A stretch of 5,101 nucleotides of DNA from DATHSY01 sp046729855 (lineage in GTDB: Bacteria; Actinomycetota; UBA4738; HRBIN12): contig JBKPHM010000138.1 in the NCBI GenBank assembly GCA_046729855.1, positions 1-5,101 of the forward strand, in the 5' to 3' direction. Every line of letters starts with the position of its first letter. Positions within the stretch are counted from its first letter, which is position 1. Below the pieces are notes generated by a model that saw nothing but the letters and a program-made list of their open reading frames with translations, was not told the origin of the DNA and did not search any database. A program made the translations under genes and the position numbers. Shown here piece after piece: positions 1-5,101 of this stretch.

Positions 1-87
1 CACAAGCACGGCCGCCAGAGGAAGCGACGTCGCCGCGAGTCCCGTGCGACGGATGAATTCTCGACGCCCGATCCGATCCGCGCTCAT
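1..87 (-). CDS. N-terminus of Tat-exported protein, probably polyamine-type ABC solute-binding protein (partial)
   Basis: Only the first 29 codons are in the window; the gene continues past the left edge. The reading frame from the ATG at 87 gives a classic twin-arginine signal: a short polar start, then G-R-R-E-F-I at residues 7-12, a second RR at 13-14, and a hydrophobic stretch rich in Ala and Leu from residue 16 onward. The start is set by a strong GGGAGGG ribosome binding site (103-97), 9 bases upstream. A second in-frame ATG at 123 would add 12 residues but has no ribosome binding site. No lipobox or cleavage site is visible before the edge. Identity is inferred from context: in Pot-type importers of high-GC bacteria the binding protein, often carrying a Tat signal, commonly lies next to the ATPase gene. 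The permease genes would be expected further left. Other Tat-exported proteins, such as a secreted oxidase, cannot be excluded. Confidence 0.72.
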   Translation of the reverse strand, partial: MSADRIGRREFIRRTGLAATSLPLAAVLV

Positions 88-96
88 CTCGGCGAT

Positions 97-103
97 CCCT
101 CCC
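97..103 (-). promoter_or_regulatory. Ribosome binding site of the Tat-signal gene
   Basis: On the minus strand this reads GGGAGGG, followed by 9 bases and the ATG at 87. It decides the start codon against the upstream in-frame ATG at 123, which has only GGTTCAAGAT in front of it. Confidence 0.7.
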
Positions 104-118
104 GGATCGACCCGGCGC

Positions 119-124
119 AGCATA
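119..124 (-). promoter_or_regulatory. Weak candidate -10 element for the Tat-signal gene
   Basis: On the minus strand this reads TATGCT, fitting TANNNT, inside one of the few less GC-rich spots of the gap (GGTTCAAGATATGCT). It would place a transcript start near 112, giving a leader of about 25 bases that contains the GGGAGGG site. No recognisable -35 hexamer lies 16-18 bases upstream, so this is a suggestion only. Confidence 0.2.
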
Positions 125-294
125 TCTTGAACCCACACCGCGTTCGCCGGCCCGGTGCGCCTGGCGAGCCGGCGACAGTCCCGACGGTCTGTCTTCACCG
201 TCGCCGGGCCTTGGGGATCACCGACGACGCGACGACGTCGCACGACACGAGCGACGAGGTGTCGGGCGGAACGGAGCCGGCCGTTTCATGCTGA
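124..294. other. Intergenic region with competing inverted repeats
   Basis: The 207 bases between the ATPase stop and the ATG at 87 hold no convincing gene. There are three perfect inverted-repeat pairings: CGCCGGC at 145-151 with GCCGGCG at 168-174; CCGGCGAC at 169-176 with GTCGCCGG at 200-207; and CGACGGT at 182-188 with ACCGTCG at 197-203 (8-base loop). The middle pairing cannot form together with the other two. No T-tract follows any stem in either direction, so none is a standard intrinsic terminator. A further CGACAC/GTGTCG pair lies at 243-248 and 259-264, within a CGACGA-rich stretch (copies at 222, 230 and 252). In DNA this GC-rich, some such pairings arise by chance. Confidence 0.4.
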
Positions 295-1416
295 CTAGTC
301 GACCGCGATCTCCGCGGCGCTCTCCTGGAGGACGCGTAAGGCATCCGCCGGCAGGTGCACGCTCACCGACGTCCCCTGTTGGTACGGCAGGGCCTCCCCC
401 AGGTTCTGGACCCACGCCTGGAGGGTGTGGCCGTCCGCGAGGTGGATGATGACCTGCATCGTCGACCCGACGTACACGACGCGCTCGACCATGCCGGGAA
501 CACGGTTCTCACCGGTCGTCCCCATCGCCTCGAGATTCACGCGCTCGGGTCGGATCACGATCTTCACGTCGCCGCGCGCGTCGGAGACGCCCTGCCCCGC
601 CAGCAGCTCGAACTCGCCGAGTCGTACCCGGCACCGGCGGTCGCCGGCCGAGCCCTCGGCCTTGGCGTCCATCAGGTTCGAGACGCCGAGGAAGTCCGCG
701 ACGTAGGTGGTGTTGGGCTCCTCATAGACCTCGCTCGGCGTGCCGATCTGCTCGACCCGGCCGTTCGACATGACGGCCAGGCGGTCGGACATCGTCAGGG
801 CCTCCTCCTGGTCGTGCGTCACGTAGACGAACGAGATGCCGACCTCCTCCTGGAGCGCCTTCAGCTCGATCTGGAGCGCCTTGCGGAGCTTGGCGTCGAG
901 CGCGCCGAGCGGCTCGTCCAGGAGAAGCACGGCCGGGTTCAGGACCAACGCGCGGGCGAGCGCAACGCGCTGCTGCGGACCGCCCGAGAGCTGCGACGGG
1001 CGGCGCTTCTCCAATCCCTCCATCCGCACCAGGGCGAGCGCGTCGAGGACTCGCTTGCGGGCGTCCTGCTTGGAGACGTCCTTGTACCGGAGCCCGAACG
1101 CCACGTTGTCGTAGACGTTCAGGTGCGGGAACAGCGCGTAGTTCTGGAAGACGGTGTTCACGTTGCGCTTGTGCGGCGGGGTCTGCACCATGTCCACGCC
1201 ATCGAGCAGGATCTGCCCCTCGTCGGGCCGCTCGAACCCCGCGATCAACCGGAGCGTCGTCGTCTTGCCGCACCCCGACGGCCCCAGGAGCGAGAAGAAC
1301 TCGCCCGGGGGCATGTCCAGGTTGATGCCGTCCACCGCCGTGACGTCGGCGAACCGCTTCACCAGGTCGACGAGGAGGACCTCACCACCGGCCATCGCGC
1401 GCGGAGGATACCGCAT
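295..1416 (-). CDS. potA: ABC importer ATP-binding protein, PotA/spermidine-putrescine type
   Basis: This is the cytoplasmic ATPase that powers a binding-protein-dependent importer; its family (PotA/CysA/MalK-like) includes polyamine, Fe(III) and sugar importers. Numbered from the ATG at 1416 (373 residues), it has Walker A GPSGCGKT at 45-52, the Q-loop glutamine at 91, the signature LSGGP at 143-147, Walker B VLLLDE at 163-168, the D-loop GALDA at 171-175 and the switch histidine at 201 in THDQEEA. A C-terminal TOBE-like regulatory domain follows from about residue 240, including the family hallmark IRPERV near 286-291. The length is normal for the family. The signature's last glutamine is proline, which is unusual. 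Neither the ATG at 1416 nor the in-frame ATG at 1395 (MAGGEV, 366 residues) has a ribosome binding site; an in-frame TGA lies shortly upstream. The shorter form fits the usual N-terminus at least as well. It lies 68 bases after the aldehyde dehydrogenase gene, presumably in one operon. The polyamine specificity is inferred from sequence style and neighbours; the fold and role are secure. Confidence 0.93.
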   Translation of the reverse strand: MRYPPRAMAGGEVLLVDLVKRFADVTAVDGINLDMPPGEFFSLLGPSGCGKTTTLRLIAGFERPDEGQILLDGVDMVQTPPHKRNVNTVFQNYALFPHLNVYDNVAFGLRYKDVSKQDARKRVLDALALVRMEGLEKRRPSQLSGGPQQRVALARALVLNPAVLLLDEPLGALDAKLRKALQIELKALQEEVGISFVYVTHDQEEALTMSDRLAVMSNGRVEQIGTPSEVYEEPNTTYVADFLGVSNLMDAKAEGSAGDRRCRVRLGEFELLAGQGVSDARGDVKIVIRPERVNLEAMGTTGENRVPGMVERVVYVGSTMQVIIHLADGHTLQAWVQNLGEALPYQQGTSVSVHLPADALRVLQESAAEIAVD

Positions 1417-1456
1417 CGGGGTCGGCGTTTGCGTGCCCGTTCAATGCAACTCCGAC

Positions 1457-1482
1457 GCGATCGCTCCCGGCGCGCCGCGGCG
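1457..1482. repeat. Cluster of short palindromes between dehydrogenase and ATPase genes
   Basis: Three perfect palindromes crowd into 26 bases: GCGATCGC (1457-1464), GGCGCGCC (1469-1476) and CGCCGCGGCG (1473-1482), the last only 2 bases beyond the dehydrogenase stop codon. They could form a small stem in the mRNA, but no T-tract follows, so a terminator is not supported. Chance in GC-rich DNA is a real alternative. Confidence 0.3.
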
Positions 1483-1484
1483 GC

Positions 1485-2936
1485 CTACTCGGCCAGGTTG
1501 ACGTAGACGGACTTACTCTCGAGGAAGTCGTCCACGCCCGCCTTCCCAAGCTCCCGACCGACGCCGGACTGCTTGTAGCCGCCCCACGGCATCTCCGTGG
1601 GCGCCGGCTGCGTGTCGTTGATCCAGACGACCCCGGCCCGGAGCGATCGCGCGGCCTTCAGGGCCCTGCGGATGTCCTTGGTCCATACGGCGGCAGCCAG
1701 GCCGTACTCGTTGTCGTTCGACATCGCGATGACATCCTCGATGTCGGAGAACGGGATCACGGCCATCACGGGTCCGAAGATCTCCTCGCGGGCGATCGAC
1801 GCGCCGTTGTCGACGTCGGCGAACACGGTGGGCGAAACGAAGTACCCGTTCGCGAGCTTGCCGTCGGACGGCGTCGAGCCCGCGGCCGCGACCTTGGCCT
1901 CGCCCTTGCCGATGTCGATGTAGCGCTGCACCCGCTCCTGCTGCTCCTTCGACACGAGCGGGCCCATCGTGGTGTCCTCGTCCAGGCCATCGCCCAGCTT
2001 GATCTGCGAGACGCGGCCGCTGAACGCGTTCAGCGCGTCGTCGTAGACCTTCCTCTCGACGAACACGCGCGAGCCGGCGGAGCAGATCTCGCCCTGGTTC
2101 CAGAAGATGCCGTTCGCCGAGCCCTCGAACGCCTCGTCCAGCTGCGCGTCCGCGAACACGATGTTCGGCGACTTGCCGCCGAGCTCGAGCGTGACGCGCT
2201 TCAGCGAGTCGGCGGCGTTGCGCATGATCAGCTTGCCGACCTCGCGCGAGCCCGTGAACGAGATCTTGTCGACCTTCGGGTTCTCGACGAGCGCCGCGCC
2301 GGCCGTCTCGCCGAACCCCGTGAGCACGTGGAGCACACCCGTCGGGAGCCCGGCCTCCTCCAGGATCTTCGGCAGCTCGAGGCAGGTGAGGGGCGTCTGC
2401 TCCGGCGGCTTGAGGACGAACGTGCAGCCGGCGGCCAGCGCGGCGGCGAGCTTCTGCGACGCCTGCATCATCGGGTAGTTCCACGGCGTGATGCCGGCGA
2501 CGACGCCCATCGGCTCCTTCCACACCATGAACATCGCCTCCTGGCTGAGGTGATGAACGTCGCCCTCGATCTTGGTCGCCCACCCGCCGTAGTACTCGAA
2601 CATGAAGGCGACCTCGTCGATGTCCTCGCGCGCCTCGCCGATCGGTTTGCCGGAGTCGAGCGCCTCCATCCCGGACAGCCGGTCGTGCTCGCGGCGGACG
2701 ATCTCGGCGGCACGCAGGAGGATCCGGCCGCGCTCGCGCGCGGACGTGCCGGGCCACCAGGTGCCCTCGTCGAACGTCCGGCGAGCCGCGTCGACCGCCT
2801 TCGCAATATCCACGGCCTTCGAGTGCGGCGATGTCGCGATCACCTCACCGGTCGCGGGGTTGAACACGTCGAAGCGTTCGCCGTCGGCGGCGTCGACCCA
2901 CTTGCCGTCGACGTAGTTCTGCAGCGCGTCTGCCAC
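1485..2936 (-). CDS. NAD(P)-dependent aldehyde dehydrogenase (betaine/aminoaldehyde dehydrogenase-like)
   Basis: This 483-residue cytoplasmic enzyme oxidises an aldehyde to its carboxylic acid using NAD(P)+. All hallmarks of the ALDH superfamily are present: PWNYP with the oxyanion-hole Asn153, the cofactor-binding Lys176 in LKPPEQTP, FTGSREVG at 227-234 in the Rossmann fold, the general base Glu251 in ELGGKSPN, the catalytic Cys285 in NQGEICSAGSR, and Glu385 in EEIFGPV. Length is typical. The C-terminal block PWGGYKQSGVGRELG (450-464) resembles GbsA/BetB-type betaine aldehyde and aminoaldehyde dehydrogenases, but this block is shared widely, so the substrate is not settled. The start is GTG, set by GGAGGA at 2947-2942. 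It follows the flavin oxidoreductase by 30 bases, so the two are almost certainly co-transcribed. The natural reading is that this enzyme removes the aldehyde released by the oxidoreductase, as PuuC does after PuuB in putrescine use. The enzyme class is firm; the pathway is an inference. Confidence 0.95.
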   Translation of the reverse strand: MADALQNYVDGKWVDAADGERFDVFNPATGEVIATSPHSKAVDIAKAVDAARRTFDEGTWWPGTSARERGRILLRAAEIVRREHDRLSGMEALDSGKPIGEAREDIDEVAFMFEYYGGWATKIEGDVHHLSQEAMFMVWKEPMGVVAGITPWNYPMMQASQKLAAALAAGCTFVLKPPEQTPLTCLELPKILEEAGLPTGVLHVLTGFGETAGAALVENPKVDKISFTGSREVGKLIMRNAADSLKRVTLELGGKSPNIVFADAQLDEAFEGSANGIFWNQGEICSAGSRVFVERKVYDDALNAFSGRVSQIKLGDGLDEDTTMGPLVSKEQQERVQRYIDIGKGEAKVAAAGSTPSDGKLANGYFVSPTVFADVDNGASIAREEIFGPVMAVIPFSDIEDVIAMSNDNEYGLAAAVWTKDIRRALKAARSLRAGVVWINDTQPAPTEMPWGGYKQSGVGRELGKAGVDDFLESKSVYVNLAE

Positions 2937-2941
2937 GGTCG

Positions 2942-2947
2942 TCCTCC
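2942..2947 (-). promoter_or_regulatory. Ribosome binding site fixing the GTG start of the aldehyde dehydrogenase
   Basis: The minus strand reads GGAGGA followed by CGACC and GTG at 2936. The strong match and proper spacing support the non-ATG start, giving the N-terminus MADALQNYVDGKW, typical of the family. Confidence 0.8.
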
Positions 2948-2966
2948 GAGGTCGTTGAACAGCGAT

Positions 2967-4466
2967 TCAGCGTAGCCCAACGACGCCCCTATCGTGAACC
3001 CCGTCGCGGAGTGCCCGGAGCCGTTCGCGGTTCCTGAGTGGTGCGTAGCCGATCAGCCCGCGCAGCGGCCCCCGGCGGCGGCCGGCGTCCTCCCGGGCAT
3101 CACCGGTCTCGAGTGCCCAGACCGCGGCGCGGACGAGCGGGAAGCGCAGCGGCTCCGGTGGGGCGCGTCCGATCGGCGGACCGACGACCGACATCGAGGC
3201 CCACTCGTCCTTCGAGCCGAGGACGAGGGATGCCAGGATCCGGCCGCCGAGCCTGGTCTGCGCGAGGCCGTGGCCGCTGAACCCGAGCCCCGCGTGGACG
3301 TTGCCGCCGTCGAGCGTCTGGAAGAAGGGCAGGAACGACGCCGTCATGTCGATCGGTCCGCCCCAGGCATGCGTGAACCGGACGCCCTCGAGCTGCGGGA
3401 AGAGCCACAGCAACCCGTGCGCGGCGACGTCTGCGACGTGCCGGTCGTGCGTCGCCCGGCGGCCGATGTGGCCGCCGTAGACCACCCCCGTCGTCCCGCC
3501 GCCGATTGCGATCCGGTCGTCGTCCGTCCGTCGGAGGTAGAAGAGCAAGTCGCGGCCGTCAGCGATCCCGACGTGCGTCGTCCATCCGATCTCCTTCAGA
3601 CGCTCGGGGATCGGCTCGGTGACGACCATGTGGTCGGCGATGTTGCCGAACGCCGTCCGGAAGCCGGGCCATCCCGCCGCCCATGCACCCGTCGTCAGGA
3701 CGACCTGATCGGCGCGAACGGCGCGGCCGTCGGTGATGACCGTCGCCGGCCGGCCACGCCCGATCGAACGTACGGGCGTTCCCTCGAAGATCGAGACGCC
3801 GCGTTCGAGCGCGACGCGACGCAGTCCGCGCGCGAGCCGAGCCGGTTGCACCGTCGCCGAGTCTTCCATGAAGGCGCCGCCGACGAACCGCGGCGAGTCC
3901 GCGTACGAGCGGCACGCCTCGACGGACAGCCGCCGCATGCGGTCCCCCAGCCCGCGATCGGCGGCGAACGCGGCCACGTCGTCGGTCGCGGCACCGCCCT
4001 CCTGCCACGCGCCGGTGCGCGCGCCGAGCACACCCTCGTGATGGAACCACGCGTCGACACCGTTGCGGTCGCACCAGCGTCCGACGTCGGCGACCTCGTC
4101 GGCCAGCCGCGTCGCGTACCGGATCCCCTCGCCCTCGCCGAAGAGCCGGCACAGCGCGGGGAGGTCCCACCAGCTCGACGAGAAGAACCCGCCGTTGCGC
4201 CCGCTCGCCTCGCCGCCGCAGATGTCCTGCTCGAGGAGCGCGATCCTCAACGACGGTTCGCGCTCGATCAGCTCGTTCGCCGTCCAGAGGCCGGCGAACC
4301 CGCCCCCGATGATGCAGACGTCGGCCCGAACGCGGGCGGAGAGCGGCGGGCACCGCTCACCCGGGTCGGCCGCGAGCGCCTCCTGGAGCCAAAAGCTCCG
4401 TTCGAACCCGGGCGACGGCGCGAGCCAGCCGCGACGCACGACTCGCATGTTCGCAGACCGCCGCAC
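2967..4466 (-). CDS. FAD-dependent oxidoreductase, DAO family (PuuB/glycine-oxidase-like amine oxidase)
   Basis: This is a flavoprotein of the D-amino-acid oxidase fold that probably oxidises an amine or amino compound, with aldehyde or imine as product. Numbered from the GTG at 4466 (499 residues), an N-terminal segment of about 48 residues including FERSFWLQEAL precedes the FAD-binding Rossmann motif IIGGGFAGLW (GxGxxG glycines near 54, 56 and 59), with Glu79 at the end of the second strand to hold the ribose. GEASGRNGGFF (about 85-95) is the family's second flavin contact. VVLTTGAWAAGW matches the internal dinucleotide-contact segment. Near the C-terminus, GLGFSGHGLAQTRLGGRIL (about 393-411) is the closing FAD-binding block. 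About 75 mostly basic residues follow, more than in E. coli PuuB. There is no signal peptide, so the enzyme is cytoplasmic. The GTG start is preferred because GAGAGGG lies just upstream; the in-frame ATG at 4448 (493 residues) and GTG at 4490 (507 residues) lack a site. It heads the operon with the aldehyde dehydrogenase 30 bases downstream. The family is firm; the exact substrate (polyamine, glutamylated amine or amino acid) is unknown. Confidence 0.92.
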   Translation of the reverse strand: MRRSANMRVVRRGWLAPSPGFERSFWLQEALAADPGERCPPLSARVRADVCIIGGGFAGLWTANELIEREPSLRIALLEQDICGGEASGRNGGFFSSSWWDLPALCRLFGEGEGIRYATRLADEVADVGRWCDRNGVDAWFHHEGVLGARTGAWQEGGAATDDVAAFAADRGLGDRMRRLSVEACRSYADSPRFVGGAFMEDSATVQPARLARGLRRVALERGVSIFEGTPVRSIGRGRPATVITDGRAVRADQVVLTTGAWAAGWPGFRTAFGNIADHMVVTEPIPERLKEIGWTTHVGIADGRDLLFYLRRTDDDRIAIGGGTTGVVYGGHIGRRATHDRHVADVAAHGLLWLFPQLEGVRFTHAWGGPIDMTASFLPFFQTLDGGNVHAGLGFSGHGLAQTRLGGRILASLVLGSKDEWASMSVVGPPIGRAPPEPLRFPLVRAAVWALETGDAREDAGRRRGPLRGLIGYAPLRNRERLRALRDGVHDRGVVGLR

Positions 4467-4468
4467 GG

Positions 4469-4474
4469 TACCCT
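4469..4474 (+). promoter_or_regulatory. Candidate -10 element for leaderless transcription of the AlkD-like gene
   Basis: TACCCT fits TANNNT, and its last base lies 7 bases before the GTG at 4481. That is where a -10 box would be if the transcript began at the start codon itself. The stretch 17 bases upstream (CATGTT at 4446-4451) is not a good -35. The call rests on one degenerate hexamer plus the absence of a ribosome binding site. Confidence 0.25.
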
Positions 4475-4477
4475 CTC
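4471..4477 (-). promoter_or_regulatory. Ribosome binding site for the oxidoreductase GTG start
   Basis: The minus strand reads GAGAGGG, then TACC and GTG at 4466. It is the only ribosome-binding-like sequence near the three candidate starts (4490, 4466, 4448). It overlaps the putative promoter of the divergent plus-strand gene. Confidence 0.5.
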
Positions 4478-4480
4478 GGC

Positions 4481-5101
4481 GTGGGGGCACGTGGGCGTGC
4501 GACCGCCGAGGCGGCCGGGCCGGCCGGCGCCGACGGGAGCGATCGCGCCGCGGCCGTCCTCGTCGAGCTGCGGCGGATCGGGGATGCGTCGCGCCTGCCC
4601 GGGATGGCGCGGTACGGCATCAACGTCGACCGGGCGCTCGGCGTATCGATCCCGGATCTCCGCCGGATCGCGCGAGGGCTCCGTCCCGATCACGACCTCG
4701 CGCTCGCGCTCTGGGCGACCGGCGTACACGAGGCCCGGATCCTCGCGAGCATGGCCGACGACCCCGCTCGGGTGACGTCCGCCCAGATGCAGGCGTGGGC
4801 GCGCGACTTCGACTCCTGGGATCTGTGCGATCAGGTGTGCGCCAACCTGTTCGTCGATACGCGGCACGCGTTCGCGAAGGCCGAGACGTGGAGCCGCCGG
4901 CGCGCGACGTTCGTGGCGCGGGCTGGCTTCTCGCTCATCGCGGCGATCGCAGTTCATCGTAAGGACGTCGACGACGAGCGCGTCGCCGCGTTCCTGCCCC
5001 TGATCGAGGCGCGGGCCGACGACCACCGGAACTACGTGTGGAAGGCCGTCAACTGGGCGCTCCGTCAGATCGGCAAGCGCAGCCCGGCGCTCAACGCACA
5101 G
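4481..5101 (+). CDS. AlkD-like DNA alkylation repair enzyme (3-methyladenine/7-methylguanine glycosylase family), 3' partial
   Basis: Members of this family (COG4912, DNA_alkylation repair, HEAT-like repeats) bind DNA and excise alkylated purines such as 3-methyladenine and 7-methylguanine. The frame is open from GTG 4481 to the window end, 207 codons; roughly 20-30 residues are probably missing compared with typical homologs. Family motifs in order: GMARYGI (41-47), GVSIPDLRRIA (54-64), LWATGVHEARILASMADDP (77-95), DSWDLCDQVC (111-120), FVARAGFSLIA (144-154) and KAVNWALRQIGKR (188-200). The residues that would match the catalytic-site Trp, Asp, Arg and Trp of Bacillus cereus AlkD appear to be W113, D117, R147 and W192. 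A loose Ala/Gly-rich stretch of about 20 residues precedes the fold. No ATG or GTG closer to the fold is usable, and no ribosome binding site is present at 4481. It diverges from the oxidoreductase gene and has no obvious functional link to the amine operon. Confidence 0.93.
   Translation, partial: MGARGRATAEAAGPAGADGSDRAAAVLVELRRIGDASRLPGMARYGINVDRALGVSIPDLRRIARGLRPDHDLALALWATGVHEARILASMADDPARVTSAQMQAWARDFDSWDLCDQVCANLFVDTRHAFAKAETWSRRRATFVARAGFSLIAAIAVHRKDVDDERVAAFLPLIEARADDHRNYVWKAVNWALRQIGKRSPALNAQ

Noticed and set aside
200..215. Intrinsic terminator after the ATPase gene
   Set aside because: Hairpins exist at 182-203 and nearby, but no run of T follows on either strand.
218..415. 65-codon plus-strand or overlapping minus-strand small gene in the left intergenic region
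   Set aside because: The small frame overlaps the 3' end of the ATPase gene, is Arg/Pro-rich, has no family resemblance and no ribosome binding site.
1457..1464. GCGATCGC as a HIP1-like cyanobacterial repeat
   Set aside because: A single eight-base copy in GC-rich DNA, without the flanking G and C of the ten-base HIP1 and without other copies noticed, is best explained by chance.
355..1506. 383-codon open frame on the plus strand
   Set aside because: Antisense to the ATPase gene, which has complete family motifs; composition (Arg, Leu, His-rich) is typical of a shadow.
1513..2757. 414-codon open frame on the minus strand
   Set aside because: Out-of-frame shadow inside the aldehyde dehydrogenase; the true frame carries all catalytic residues.
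4448..4490. GTG at 4490 as the oxidoreductase start
   Set aside because: It would overlap the AlkD-like gene's first codons, has no ribosome binding site, and adds only a basic, non-conserved-looking stretch; GTG 4466 has GAGAGGG upstream.
2994..4775. 593-codon open frame on the plus strand
   Set aside because: It is antisense to the oxidoreductase and then runs through the AlkD-like gene in a different frame. Its protein is Arg/Pro/Ala-rich with no recognisable motif, as expected for a stop-poor shadow frame in GC-rich DNA.

Overview
The window is 5.1 kb of very GC-rich DNA. GTG starts, clear GGAGG-type ribosome binding sites and a Tat-type export signal suggest a high-GC bacterium. The gene types would suit an actinobacterium, possibly a soil or sediment lineage, but a Chloroflexota-like or other high-GC lineage cannot be excluded from sequence alone. 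I see no RNA genes, CRISPR, insertion sequences or other mobile elements.

Four genes run leftward on the minus strand in transcription order, from about 4466 down to 1. They are a FAD-dependent DAO-family amine oxidoreductase (4466-2967), an NAD(P)-dependent aldehyde dehydrogenase (2936-1485, GTG start), a PotA-type ABC importer ATPase (1416-295), and the first 29 codons of a Tat-exported protein (87-1). The last is most likely the solute-binding protein of the same importer and continues off the left edge. Gaps are 30, 68 and 207 bases. The layout reads as an uptake-and-oxidation module: the binding protein and ATPase import an amine such as a polyamine, the flavoenzyme oxidises it to an aldehyde, and the dehydrogenase converts that to an acid. 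It resembles the PuuB/PuuC/Pot logic of putrescine use, but the substrate is inferred from context only.

On the plus strand, an AlkD-like DNA alkylation repair glycosylase starts with GTG at 4481 and runs off the right edge (207 codons visible). It diverges from the oxidoreductase with only about 14 bases between the two preferred start codons. It lacks a ribosome binding site, and a TANNNT element sits exactly where a leaderless transcript would need its -10 box.

Other points worth a look are a Gln-to-Pro change in the ABC signature motif of the ATPase, a set of mutually exclusive inverted repeats in the 207-base gap before the binding-protein gene, and a palindrome cluster between the dehydrogenase and ATPase genes. 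I found no clearly new biological system; the window is mostly an ordinary amine-catabolism operon.
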